A stretch of 64,000 bases of DNA from Saprospiraceae bacterium (GTDB lineage Bacteria > Bacteroidota > Bacteroidia > Chitinophagales > Saprospiraceae), in contig JABWBR010000001.1 of the NCBI GenBank assembly GCA_013360405.1, forward strand, positions 1-64,000, in the 5' to 3' direction. The position numbers and the translations under genes are program-made. The notes below the pieces were generated by a model. The model did no database searches. It saw only the letters and a list, made by a program, of their open reading frames with translations, and was not told the DNA's origin. Shown piece after piece: positions 1-9,146 of the stretch (within the stretch, counting starts at the first letter, position 1; each line of letters starts with the position of its first letter).

Positions 1-148
1 CCTTTTTCATGCCGAAATTTACCAAAATCGCCAATCCCTACTTTTTTTATGAACAATTTGATGCTTTTTTTTATCTTAATCCTTCGTACACCCCTAATTA
101 ATAATCAAAAATTAAACATCAAACATCAAACATTAAAAAAATACCCGG

Positions 149-814
149 TCACAACCTTTTATCCAGGAATTCAATGCGATTGCGGCCAAGCGCTACGCGG
201 CCCTCGCGTTCCAGTTGCTTGAGCAGGCGCGACACCGCCTCGCGGGAGGCATTGAGGTCGTAGGCGATTTCCTGGTGGGTGGCCTCGATGGTATTCGAGC
301 CCTGCGCTTTTGCTTTTTTCTGCAGGTAGTCGATCAGTCGGTCGTCCATGTGCTGGAAGGCGATATTGTCGATCGTATTGATCAGTTCGAGCAGGCGGTT
401 GTCGTAGGAAGTCAGCACAAAGTTTTTCCAGCTCTGATAGCGGGTCATCCATTCGTCCATGTGGCGGGTAGGAATGCCTATCAGCATTACGTCGTCTTCG
501 GCAACGGTTCTGATCTCGCTTTTTTTGTGCATCAGGCAGCAGGTAAACGACATGGTGCACGATTCGCCGGGGCGGAGGTAATAGAGGAATAACTCGCGGC
601 CGTCTTCGTTTTCGCGCGATACTTTGATGCTACCGTTTACGAGTAAGGGCATCATCTTGACGTAGGCGCCCACATCCATGATGGTTTTTCCCGCCTTAAA
701 CTGGTAGATCTCTCCCACGGTGGCAATTTCTTCCTGCAAGGGTTTTTCTGCCAGTTGCGGGTAATGCTTGCGCAACAGCTCGATGATTTCCGGATTGAAG
801 ATTGATTTGGTCAT
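149..814 (-). CDS. Crp/Fnr family transcriptional regulator
   Basis: Predicted DNA-binding regulator of 221 residues with an N-terminal cyclic-nucleotide-binding-like beta roll (about residues 25-115) and a C-terminal winged helix-turn-helix (about 150-215, with the helix pair around AYDLNASREAVSRLLKQLE). A cysteine group CTMSFTCC sits in the sensor domain where Crp would contact cAMP. This cluster is typical of Bacteroidota relatives of Fnr and could bind a metal or cluster, but that is inference. I chose the ATG at 814 (MTKSIF) because the longer frame would need a TTG at 826. The gene lies 13 nt after the stop of the DUF983 gene on the same strand, so the two are probably co-transcribed. 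The ligand and targets cannot be read from the sequence. Confidence 0.9.
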   Translation of the reverse strand: MTKSIFNPEIIELLRKHYPQLAEKPLQEEIATVGEIYQFKAGKTIMDVGAYVKMMPLLVNGSIKVSRENEDGRELFLYYLRPGESCTMSFTCCLMHKKSEIRTVAEDDVMLIGIPTRHMDEWMTRYQSWKNFVLTSYDNRLLELINTIDNIAFQHMDDRLIDYLQKKAKAQGSNTIEATHQEIAYDLNASREAVSRLLKQLEREGRVALGRNRIEFLDKRL

Positions 815-827
815 ATTGGCCGGCAAC

Positions 828-1214
828 TTATGTGATTCGCTTGGACGCGTCGTATTTCACGTTGATGTTAATCCAAATGGCACGCGCCAATCGGAAGGTA
901 TACACGAAAAAGAATACCATTACGGCTATTAGCATTTCAAAAGAAGCCGCGATACTCCAGTCAAACACCCAGTGCAATATGGCTACGAATCCAAATGAAA
1001 ACCATCCGGTAAAAATATAGGAAATGAACATGGCGCCGTAGTAAAAACCCGGTTCGGGGTGGTAGTTCAGTCCGCAGTGATCACACCTGTCTTTCATATC
1101 AAAAGAACGCTTGAAGGAGAAGGTGGGCGTGTAAAACATATCGCTTTCGTGGCATTTGGGGCATTTTAACATGAAAATGCTATATGCCTTGCTGCCTTTA
1201 TGGAAGATCCCCAT
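828..1214 (-). CDS. DUF983 family zinc-ribbon membrane protein
   Basis: A 128-residue protein with two CxxC knuckles (C18/C21 and C44/C47, the second as CDHCG) followed by a conserved PEPGFYYGAMF segment and two strongly hydrophobic stretches (about 57-80 and 88-112). This is the pattern of the DUF983 family: a cytoplasmic zinc ribbon followed by two membrane helices. The molecular role of the family is not established. It starts at an ATG and is the first gene of a probable two-gene unit with the Crp/Fnr regulator immediately downstream. Confidence 0.88.
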   Translation of the reverse strand: MGIFHKGSKAYSIFMLKCPKCHESDMFYTPTFSFKRSFDMKDRCDHCGLNYHPEPGFYYGAMFISYIFTGWFSFGFVAILHWVFDWSIAASFEMLIAVMVFFFVYTFRLARAIWININVKYDASKRIT

Positions 1215-1280
1215 GTGTTTGTTTTGGATACAAATATGAAGAAAATTTCATGGTTTTGTTCTCTGATCTCTGTTTTATAA

Positions 1281-1314
1281 CATGTAGAGACGCAAAATTT
1301 TGCGTCTCTACATG
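1281..1314. repeat. perfect 34-bp palindrome
   Basis: The sequence is a perfect inverted repeat with no loop: the left half is CATGTAGAGACGCAAAA and the right half is its exact complement. It lies between the DUF983 gene and the ArsR gene. Palindromes with this GTAGAGACGC core occur between genes in many Bacteroidota and cyanobacteria (general knowledge). No T-run follows, so it is more likely a dispersed repeat than a simple terminator. Confidence 0.85.
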
Positions 1315-1324
1315 GCAAAGATAG

Positions 1325-1372
1325 GGAACAGATAACCGACAACAGAGAACGGACAACCCACAACCGACAACC
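1325..1372. repeat. degenerate short repeat of the ACCGACAAC type
   Basis: This purine/C-rich stretch is built from variants of ACAGATAACC, ACCGACAAC and ACGGACAACC. A very similar stretch, with ACCGACAACC and GATAACGGAC, stands directly before ruvA at 9961-10004. It looks like a low-complexity dispersed repeat. No coding function is apparent. Confidence 0.5.
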
Positions 1373-1693
1373 TCACATATTACATTGACAATTTTCCAGA
1401 CATTCAATAATCAGAGACACATCCCTTTCTTTGAGAGAATAAAGCATACTGCGGCCTTCGCGTTTTACGGAGAGGATACCTTTGATGCGCATGTTCTGGA
1501 GGTGGTGGGAAGTCAAGGACTGTTCTGTGCCGAGCATATCGCAGATTTCAGTAACCGACAATCGGGGGTACTGTTCGAGCAAATGCACGATGCCCAGCCG
1601 GATGGGATGGGCAATTGTCTTCAGGATAAAGGCGATGCGTTCGAGCTTCTCCACTTCATCCTGATTGATCGGCGCTGATTTTATTGCTTCCAT
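1373..1693 (-). CDS. ArsR/SmtB-family helix-turn-helix regulator
   Basis: Winged-helix regulator of about 106 residues. The motif IAHPIRLGIVHLLEQ, followed by SVTEICDMLGTEQSLTSHHLQNM and a beta-wing around KREGRSMLYSL, is typical of ArsR family repressors. The C-terminus carries CLENCQC, a possible thiol/metal site, but the classic ELCVCD metal box is not obvious. The ATG at 1693 (MEAIKSAP) is preferred because the longer frame would start with TTG at 1729. It is transcribed away from the alpha-2-macroglobulin gene, with a divergent spacer of about 170 bp. The inducer is unknown. Confidence 0.88.
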   Translation of the reverse strand: MEAIKSAPINQDEVEKLERIAFILKTIAHPIRLGIVHLLEQYPRLSVTEICDMLGTEQSLTSHHLQNMRIKGILSVKREGRSMLYSLKERDVSLIIECLENCQCNM

Positions 1694-1865
1694 GGGTATA
1701 AAGGTATCAAAGTACGCAAATAGAAACAATGTATCAGGCGGAAATGTTGTGCGCCGGGACGGTGGACACGGGGAATTATTTGGGCTTAGGATGCTGACTT
1801 ATTTGCGTATATTGGATTGCTCAGTATCGGATAATTCAGGATTTTGACAAAAAAACCAAGCACAC

Positions 1866-4800
1866 ATGTCCTCAGTACGCTACTTCATCATCATGTTTGG
1901 AATGTTTGGGTTTGCAATGCCGTCGCCGATTTCCGGACAGCAGCCCAGCGACTCGGTTTTTACGCTTATTTTCAGGATTTCGGCGCAAGAGGCGGAGGCG
2001 CTTTACAAACCTGAAAATCCGGCGTTCTCCGACGCTTTTTTACATACGCCGGCCGACAGCACGATGCTGCCCGCTAAGTGGCGACCCTCCATCCCCGGCC
2101 ATTACGTGCTGGTACACGCCAGAGGCGAGCAACTCGCCGGCGAGTTGCGCAGTTTTGTGCCCATTTATGCGCAGGTATTGGAAGATCAACTACATTTTTC
2201 GCTTCAGGTTTTTGACGAATCCGGTCAACATCTCTCCGATGCAGAGGTATGGCTCAACGACATAAGCGTGCCTTACCAACCGAGGCTGGGCTTATACCAA
2301 TTGCCCCGATACAGAAAGGACGGCTTCCTGAAAATAAGCGCAAAAGGGGAAACGGTTTTTTACCGGGTAGAAAATGAAGTTCAGCACTCCCCGGCCCGCC
2401 AGCGCTGGCAGCGGTTTAGAAGCTCTAAAGTGGGCCGTTGGGTGGTGATGCCGGGCATTGTGGGACTGAGACTTTATCAGGCTACCAAAGCGCTGTTCCG
2501 CGGTGGCAATCCCCGTTATTATCTGCGCTTTGGGCGAAAGCAAAAGACATACGGCGGCTACATGGCCCTCAATAAACCCCGCTTTTTGCCTGGCGATACG
2601 GTGAAGGTGAAGGCCTATGTCGCCAATCACCGCCATAAGCCGCTGCGAAAACCACTCGACCTGATGCTTTACGCCCCCGGTAAACCAACGACAACACTAG
2701 CCCAAATCAAACCTCAAAGCCCCGGCAATTATAGCTACGAATTCCCGCTTGGCGATTCGCTCAAATTGGACAATGTGTATTCCCTTCGTTTTGTGACTTC
2801 TCACAAAAAACAAGAGGTGATGTACGGCCAATTTCAATACGAAGATTACCAACTTGATGAAACCGCATATGAACTATATGCGCCTTCTTCGTGCCGCAAA
2901 GGCGAAATACTGCAACTGGAAGCCTGGGGAAAAGACCGCAACGGCGTTTTTATAGCCGACGGCGAGGTACAACTTATAATGCTCACCACTGATATTTCTG
3001 CCATGCATGACACCCTGTTGAGGATACCCGATACGCTCTGGACCCACCGGCACGACCTGCGCCCCGGCGAAAAAACGCCGATTATCGTGCCCGATTCTAT
3101 TTTTCCGCCGGCTTCGATCCATGTGCGTATTGACGCCTTGTTCCGCAACAGCAACGGAGAATTGCACAAAAAAAGCGCTACGGTAAATTATATCAACCAG
3201 GAATACCAACACCAACCCAATGCCCGTCTATGGCTGGAAGTGGGAGAGGTGTGCGGCGCCTACTATGGTTCGGGAGCTACCCCCGATACCGTAGCTGCTA
3301 AACTGATCGTGTCGCTTCCCGGCGGCAAAGAGACGCTGCATCAAGCCGTGACATTGCCCTGCCGGTTTCCCGTTAATCCGGCTTATCGAGGCTACGAACT
3401 CCTTGTAAATGGCAAAACAGCCAAATTAGACCTCCAGGGCAACTCAAGAGTATATGTCGAAGGTTATCGAACCGCCGATTCCCTGGTGTGGGTGTTGTAT
3501 AACCCCCTTCGGCTTCCGGTGGCTTACACGGTATGGCAAGGAAAGGCCATCTGGGAACGCGGGGTCTGCACGGAAGATTCGTTGAAATGGGCCCGCCAAA
3601 CCCATTCTGCTCAAACAATGGCGGTGCAATGCCACTACACCTGGGCAGGCGAACCCCAAGAAATAGAGGAAACCTATGCGCGCTTCGACAAACTCTTGCG
3701 TATCAAGCTGGATCAACCCGCCCTGGTGGCCCCCGGCGAAACGGTACAAGTGAAAGTAGAAGCCAAAGATTTTCGCAACAACCCGGCCAAAGGCGTGCAA
3801 CTCGCCGCCGGCGGCATCAACTCGCAATTCGATAGCTGGGGCAATTACGAAGAGCCGCAGATTACTTACAGAAACCGGAAAAAAGCCATCGTATTCGGAG
3901 AATTCAGCGCCGACCGCCTGTCCCGGCGTTCGCTTCAGCAGCCGTTGAGCGCCAGGTGGTATCATAAACTGGGACTCAGCGACCAACTCCGCTACCGCAT
4001 GCGCTTTGAAGGCGACGGCGTGTACGCAGAATACACCGACGCGCCTGCCGACACTTTTTATCAACGCGTAGCACAGGTGGCGCCTTATTTGGTGAAAAAC
4101 GGACAACTGCAGCCGGTGTATTTGGTGTATGTAAATCGAAAGCTCGTATACAGCGCCGACGTAGACGACATTCCACCGTACAGTTTTGTGGGGGTTGAGG
4201 GTAAAAACACTATTGTAATAAGAGGACGTTACGCCGAATACACCCTAACCGATGTAGTACTGAAGGCCGGACAAAAACTGGAATTGGCCATCGATGTGGA
4301 TCGCTATGCCGCTTCGGCAAAAGCCTTGAAGGTGAGCGTCAAATCGATGCCTAAAGAATGGACTGCTTTTGAAAAAAATATACTCAACCAGCATACTTTT
4401 ATATTGTCAGGAGTACTGTCGGGACACGTATATTACTTGTGGAATGACAATTCGAATATTCATTTTATAAATTCAAATTTACGTGGGCAAACACTGCGGG
4501 TAGGGCCGTTTATGCCCAAAAACCAATTGTATTTGCTCAAGCAAAACGACTTCCAATCCAGGTTTGAATTTGAACCGGGTTTTACTTACGTGATCTCTCC
4601 AAATCGGGAGCGGCTTTATGCCAATACGCTTTATCAGAGCAATAAGACCTACCTTTTGTCGGAAAAACTGGCGCCTCGCGAGCCGGGCGACCTGTTGTTC
4701 CACCCTGCCCAGGTCAAAGCCAGGATACCCATCATACCTCGTATTCAATACACCCATACGACATATACACACCAGCCTGATCAGGGCAAACTCCATTTGG

Positions 4801-7529
4801 AATATGGAAAAACAGACGACCCCGTACTAAAGGCCGTTTGCTGGCGGGGGCCCGATAGCGTGCTACAAATTTATTCGGGAAATACGCGAAAGTGGTCGGG
4901 CTTAAACCCCGGCAAATACACCGTTTATCTGGTGGCCGAGTCAGGTTATGCGTATTTGGAACGCACGATTGAAATCGAACCCAATTCAACTTTGTGTATG
5001 CGCTGGAGTGGAGCGGAATTTACCCCCGACAGCACCGGCGCCGTCACCTGGCCTTTGTTGTACCAGCAAAAACCCGAGCCCGATCTGTCGCAACAATCCA
5101 GCGGCTGGAAATACGGCGGCAACTGCGCTTTAACCGGCACAGTACTGGATGCCAGTGGCGAACCGCTCATCGGCGCTTCCGTAATTGCATATCGCGATAA
5201 CATTTTGATGGGTGGAGCCGTAACCGATTGGGATGGCAATTACTGGCTGGGCAACTTGCCTGCGGGTATTTTTGACATAGAGATCAGCTATACGGGATTT
5301 ACCACCCAAAAGACTATCGGGGTCAACATCTTAGACAGGGTAATCAACCATTTCGATCAGGTACTCGAAACGCCCGATTATGCCTTGTCGGAAGTAGTGA
5401 TTGTTGCATACAAGGTACCCTTGGTTGAGCGAGATAACACGGTACAAGGCTACAGCGTGACCGGCATCGCCAGTCTACCCACGCGCAATATCAATGCGAT
5501 CAGCGCAACTGCTGCCGGGCTTGACTCCGAAGACGAGGTAAATGTCAGAGGCAGCCGAGCCGATGCGACAGAGTATTACATCGACGGCATTCGCGAAGGA
5601 ACCTTGCCGGCCATGCAATTCGATTTAATACAATACCGGGGCAATTTTAAAGACGAAGCCTTTTGGCAGCCCAATCTGGTGACGGACGGCAAGGGAGAAG
5701 CTTATTTTACCGTCACGTATCCCGACAACATCACCGCCTGGAATACGTATGCCCTGGGCATGGACCGTCGTGGCCGCGCCGGCGTGGCGCAAAAACAGGT
5801 GCGCGCCCTCAAAAAACTGGTAGCTCAACTGGCCGTACCCCGCTTTATGCTGGAGGGCGATAGCGCCGTGATGGTGGGCAAAACCCTGCATATCGGCGAT
5901 GACTCGCTGGCGGTGGCCACTGCTTTTCAGCTCGATGGGCAGCTAATGGGCACGCAGCAGGCCGTAGTAGCCCAAGGTCGCGTAGACCGCGCCCTGGTGG
6001 TCGCCCCCGCCGCCCCCGACACCCTCGCCTTGCGATTCGGCGTGCAGTCGGCCACTTATACCGACGGCGAGGAGCGCAAAATCCCTGTATTGCCCGTGGG
6101 CAGCCTCGAATCCAACGGGGTTTTCCAGGTGCTCGAAGCCGATACCGCTTTTACCCTGACTTTTGACCCGGCCAAAGGCCCCGTCACCCTGTATGCCGAA
6201 GGCAACATACTCCAACAATTGCTCGTCGACCTCGACGGGCTGCGCAACTATCCCTACGGCTGCAACGAGCAAAACGCCAGCCGCCTTACGGCCCTTTTGC
6301 TCGACAAACAACTGCGAAAGTTGCTGGGGCAACCCTTTACCGGCGAGCAAGATATACAGCGCATGGTGGTGACATTGCGCAAAGCACAAAAAGATAACGG
6401 CTCCTGGGGATGGTGGCCGCAAGGCGAAGGCAATATCAGGATGACCACTTACGTACTCCGGGCCCTGCACCTGGCCTCGCAATCGGGCTACACCACCGAG
6501 GCCCTCGAAAAAGGCCTTCGCTACCTGACCGGGCAAACGCACCTGTTGAAAGGTGATGAATTACTCCACGCATTGCGCCTGCTGTCTTCCGTAGGCCAAC
6601 CCCTCGACTATGCACACTATCTGGCGCCTTTTGACACGGTGAAGCAAACCCTGCACGATCGTCTGCTCGTATTGTGCGTCCGGCAGGAACAAAAACTGCC
6701 CCATTCACTCGATACCTTAAAAAAACACGAGCAGCGCACATTGTACGGCGGGTCGTATTGGGACAAACAGGGTTATGATTTGTGGAGCGGCGCTGTGGCT
6801 TCTACTTTGATGGCCTACGATATAGCCCGCGAGGCAAAAGATACCATACTTTGTCGGCGCATTCGCCGGTATTTCCTGCGGGAACGCCCTTACAACGGTT
6901 GGCGCAATACCCTGGAGTCGGCGCAAATCCTGCGGGCCATCCTGCCCGATTTAATGTCGGAGGCGGATACTATCGCTACCCTGGCGAGTACGTTGGCTAT
7001 CAACGGCGAGTGGGTGTCACTGCCTTACACGAAAACCATTACCGCAGGGCAGCCCTTGCGTATAGAAAAAGGAGGACTCGGCCCGGTATGTTTCACCGCC
7101 TACCAGCAAAGCTTTAATCCGCGACCCGGGCGAAAAGCCGATATTTACGCCGTAGATACGAGGCTGGAGCAGGATGGCCGCGAAGTCGCTGAATTGCGGC
7201 AGGGCAAACCTGCGCGGTTGGTCGTGACCGTAGAAGCCGGTGAAACAAGCGACTACGTCATGATCGAAGCGCCCATCCCGGCGGGTTGTTCGTATCTCGA
7301 CAAACCGCAGCAGAACTGGTGGGGCCCTGAAGTACACAGGGAATACTGGAAACACCAGGTTGCCATCTTTTGCGAGCGGCTTTCTGCCGGGAGTCACAGC
7401 TTTGTGATCAATTTAGAACCTCGTTTTGACGGGTTTTACACCCTCAATCCGGCAAAAGCGGAACAGATGTATTTTTCGGTATTATACGGCAGGGAAAACC
7501 TGCGACAGGTGAGGATAGCTGGTGAGTGA
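1866..7529 (+). CDS. alpha-2-macroglobulin family protein with CarboxypepD-reg-like and TonB-plug-like insert
   Basis: A secreted protein of 1887 residues, with an N-terminal hydrophobic leader ending near ISGQQ. Macroglobulin (MG) beta domains fill most of the first 1,050 residues. A carboxypeptidase-regulatory-like fold follows at about 1085-1160 (GTVLDASGEPLIGASV...). After it comes a stretch resembling the plug of SusC/TonB receptors (about 1226-1243, RGSRADATEYYIDGIR). The A2M core then resumes (about 1250 onward) with the thioester signature GCNEQ, where Cys1466 and Gln1469 would form the thioester that traps attacking proteases, and the alpha/alpha thioester domain with RMTTYVLRAL. Bacterial A2Ms act as periplasmic or surface protease traps. 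No adjacent pbpC is present. The plug-like insert lies before the conserved IQYRGNFKDEAFWQPNLVTD segment, where a bait region could be. Its role is inferred to be exposed or cleavable. Confidence 0.92.
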   Translation: MSSVRYFIIMFGMFGFAMPSPISGQQPSDSVFTLIFRISAQEAEALYKPENPAFSDAFLHTPADSTMLPAKWRPSIPGHYVLVHARGEQLAGELRSFVPIYAQVLEDQLHFSLQVFDESGQHLSDAEVWLNDISVPYQPRLGLYQLPRYRKDGFLKISAKGETVFYRVENEVQHSPARQRWQRFRSSKVGRWVVMPGIVGLRLYQATKALFRGGNPRYYLRFGRKQKTYGGYMALNKPRFLPGDTVKVKAYVANHRHKPLRKPLDLMLYAPGKPTTTLAQIKPQSPGNYSYEFPLGDSLKLDNVYSLRFVTSHKKQEVMYGQFQYEDYQLDETAYELYAPSSCRKGEILQLEAWGKDRNGVFIADGEVQLIMLTTDISAMHDTLLRIPDTLWTHRHDLRPGEKTPIIVPDSIFPPASIHVRIDALFRNSNGELHKKSATVNYINQEYQHQPNARLWLEVGEVCGAYYGSGATPDTVAAKLIVSLPGGKETLHQAVTLPCRFPVNPAYRGYELLVNGKTAKLDLQGNSRVYVEGYRTADSLVWVLYNPLRLPVAYTVWQGKAIWERGVCTEDSLKWARQTHSAQTMAVQCHYTWAGEPQEIEETYARFDKLLRIKLDQPALVAPGETVQVKVEAKDFRNNPAKGVQLAAGGINSQFDSWGNYEEPQITYRNRKKAIVFGEFSADRLSRRSLQQPLSARWYHKLGLSDQLRYRMRFEGDGVYAEYTDAPADTFYQRVAQVAPYLVKNGQLQPVYLVYVNRKLVYSADVDDIPPYSFVGVEGKNTIVIRGRYAEYTLTDVVLKAGQKLELAIDVDRYAASAKALKVSVKSMPKEWTAFEKNILNQHTFILSGVLSGHVYYLWNDNSNIHFINSNLRGQTLRVGPFMPKNQLYLLKQNDFQSRFEFEPGFTYVISPNRERLYANTLYQSNKTYLLSEKLAPREPGDLLFHPAQVKARIPIIPRIQYTHTTYTHQPDQGKLHLEYGKTDDPVLKAVCWRGPDSVLQIYSGNTRKWSGLNPGKYTVYLVAESGYAYLERTIEIEPNSTLCMRWSGAEFTPDSTGAVTWPLLYQQKPEPDLSQQSSGWKYGGNCALTGTVLDASGEPLIGASVIAYRDNILMGGAVTDWDGNYWLGNLPAGIFDIEISYTGFTTQKTIGVNILDRVINHFDQVLETPDYALSEVVIVAYKVPLVERDNTVQGYSVTGIASLPTRNINAISATAAGLDSEDEVNVRGSRADATEYYIDGIREGTLPAMQFDLIQYRGNFKDEAFWQPNLVTDGKGEAYFTVTYPDNITAWNTYALGMDRRGRAGVAQKQVRALKKLVAQLAVPRFMLEGDSAVMVGKTLHIGDDSLAVATAFQLDGQLMGTQQAVVAQGRVDRALVVAPAAPDTLALRFGVQSATYTDGEERKIPVLPVGSLESNGVFQVLEADTAFTLTFDPAKGPVTLYAEGNILQQLLVDLDGLRNYPYGCNEQNASRLTALLLDKQLRKLLGQPFTGEQDIQRMVVTLRKAQKDNGSWGWWPQGEGNIRMTTYVLRALHLASQSGYTTEALEKGLRYLTGQTHLLKGDELLHALRLLSSVGQPLDYAHYLAPFDTVKQTLHDRLLVLCVRQEQKLPHSLDTLKKHEQRTLYGGSYWDKQGYDLWSGAVASTLMAYDIAREAKDTILCRRIRRYFLRERPYNGWRNTLESAQILRAILPDLMSEADTIATLASTLAINGEWVSLPYTKTITAGQPLRIEKGGLGPVCFTAYQQSFNPRPGRKADIYAVDTRLEQDGREVAELRQGKPARLVVTVEAGETSDYVMIEAPIPAGCSYLDKPQQNWWGPEVHREYWKHQVAIFCERLSAGSHSFVINLEPRFDGFYTLNPAKAEQMYFSVLYGRENLRQVRIAGE

Positions 7530-7552
7530 TGCTGCAACATGCTATTATTTGT

Positions 7553-7560
7553 TACATTTG
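7553..7560 (+). promoter_or_regulatory. candidate -7 element TACATTTG
   Basis: The octamer matches the Bacteroidota -7 consensus TAnnTTTG and lies 33 nt before the ATG of the CNNM/CBS protein. I see no well-placed -33 TTG, so support is limited to the -7 match and position. Confidence 0.35.
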
Positions 7561-7592
7561 TGGCGGTATGATTATTCACTTAGTGTTAAGCC

Positions 7593-8885
7593 ATGTTACT
7601 TGACATATTCCTCACCTTTTTTTTAGTATTGCTTAATGGTTTTTTCGTGGCGGCAGAATTCGCCATCGTAAAAGTGCGTATATCCCAATTGCAGGTGCGG
7701 GCTGATTCCAGCTTCACCGCGCGGGTAGCCGAAGGCATCGTCAACAACCTCGATGCTTATTTGGCTGCTACACAATTGGGCATCACCCTGGCGAGTCTCG
7801 GATTGGGCTGGATAGGCGAGGGCGTAGTGTCCCGCATTATCATCAACTCCATGCATCTTTTTGGATTAGAAATAGACGACGATCTGGCTCACAAAATTGC
7901 CTTGCCTTTCGCTTTTGCTACCATAACCGTCTTGCACATCATATTCGGCGAATTGGCGCCCAAGTCGCTGGCGATACGGTTTCCTACACCAACCACCCTT
8001 TGGGTCGCCTCGCCGCTTCGGGTATTTTATGTCATTTTCTCCCCGTTTATCTGGATGCTCAACGGTCTGGCCAACTTCCTGCTCAAGCTGGTTGGCATTC
8101 AGCCGGTGCCCCATGCGGAGATCCACTCAGAAGAAGAGCTCAAACTCATCATTGCCGAAAGTGCGGAAGGCGGGGCTATTCAGTCGTCGGAGCGCGACCT
8201 CATCCAGAATGTATTCGAATTTGACGACCGGCAAGTGTGGCACGTACTCAGGCCTCGAACCCAGTTGGTGGCCATAGACGTAGATTCTACCTTGCAAGAA
8301 GCCATGGAAATAGCCATTAGTGAGGGGTATTCGCGTTATCCGGTGTACAAAGACTCCGTCGACAATATCACGGGTATCGTCATCACCAAAGACGTCATGA
8401 TGCACTATATGCGCGACCCGGAAAAAACGCTCCAGGACCTCGTGCGTCCCGTGATTTTTGTGAATTCCAACCGGAAGATCATGCACTTGTTGCGCACTTT
8501 TCAGAAAGAACACACCCAGATGGCCATTGTGGTCAACGAATTTGGAGGCACAGTGGGCCTGGTTACCCTTGAAGATATCATAGAAGAGTTGGTAGGTGAA
8601 ATACAAGACGAATACGATACAGAGCAGCCTGTGGTAGAGAAAATCTCTGAAGGCGTATTCAAAGTGCTCGCCCAGAACCCGATGGAAGAGATCAACGAAA
8701 GCTTGCCCGAGCGCCTGCCAACCAGCGCCGAATACCTTACTTTATCGGGATTATTGCTAAAAGTGACCGACGCCATTCCCAAAGTAGGCGAAGTCATTTC
8801 TATTAACAATTACGAAATCAAAGTGCTCAAGATGTTCCACGCCAGTCCTGAAATCGTAGAGATCAGGTGGAAAGGACTGCCTTAA
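7593..8885 (+). CDS. CNNM/CBS/CorC_HlyC membrane protein (hemolysin family)
   Basis: A 430-residue membrane protein. The N-terminal CNNM domain (about 1-185) has several membrane segments, including LLDIFLTFFLVLLNGFFVAAEFA. Two CBS motifs follow (about 205-330), around RPRTQLVAIDVDSTLQEAME and VRPVIFVNSNRKIMHLL with the EFGGTVGLVTLEDIIEELVGEI signature. A CorC_HlyC domain ends the protein (about 345-425). Family members are linked to magnesium/cobalt homeostasis and are often misnamed hemolysins; the substrate here is not visible. It starts 63 nt after the alpha-2-macroglobulin stop. Length and domain order are normal for the family. Confidence 0.93.
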   Translation: MLLDIFLTFFLVLLNGFFVAAEFAIVKVRISQLQVRADSSFTARVAEGIVNNLDAYLAATQLGITLASLGLGWIGEGVVSRIIINSMHLFGLEIDDDLAHKIALPFAFATITVLHIIFGELAPKSLAIRFPTPTTLWVASPLRVFYVIFSPFIWMLNGLANFLLKLVGIQPVPHAEIHSEEELKLIIAESAEGGAIQSSERDLIQNVFEFDDRQVWHVLRPRTQLVAIDVDSTLQEAMEIAISEGYSRYPVYKDSVDNITGIVITKDVMMHYMRDPEKTLQDLVRPVIFVNSNRKIMHLLRTFQKEHTQMAIVVNEFGGTVGLVTLEDIIEELVGEIQDEYDTEQPVVEKISEGVFKVLAQNPMEEINESLPERLPTSAEYLTLSGLLLKVTDAIPKVGEVISINNYEIKVLKMFHASPEIVEIRWKGLP

Positions 8886-8990
8886 CGGGAAAGCCGTGTG
8901 AAAGTTTATGGTAAAATGGGCATAAAAATTCGCTGGCATTATTCATCTTTGCAGCGGCACAATTTTTGTTAAAAAAAACAATCCACCGCC

Positions 8991-9116
8991 ATGTCTAGCA
9001 TAGATAACGCAGGAAAGAAAGGATACTGCATGTTGTATTTTTTTCTGTTTTTTTTGCTGTTCATTATCCTGGTAGTAGCCGTTTACCAGTATAATTTCAA
9101 ATTCCTCGGCAACTAA
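8991..9116 (+). CDS. small single-pass membrane protein (41 aa)
   Basis: An ATG at 8991 opens 41 codons ending with TAA at 9114-9116. The product has a short polar N-terminus with lysines (NAGKKGYC), one strong hydrophobic helix (about residues 14-32, YFFLFFLLFIILVVAV) and a short polar tail ending FKFLGN. That is the layout of a single-pass inner-membrane peptide. It sits between the CNNM protein and lgt, 30 nt before the lgt ATG, on the same strand. I do not recognise a family. The clean coding pattern and position make a real gene plausible. Confidence 0.55.
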   Translation: MSSIDNAGKKGYCMLYFFLFFLLFIILVVAVYQYNFKFLGN

Positions 9117-9146
9117 TCGGCGAAACCGGCGCTTCAATCCAGCATC

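Noticed and set aside
7563-7592. Prophage or integrative element boundary near the CNNM gene
   Set aside because: No integrase, tRNA end or direct repeat was found there or elsewhere in the window.
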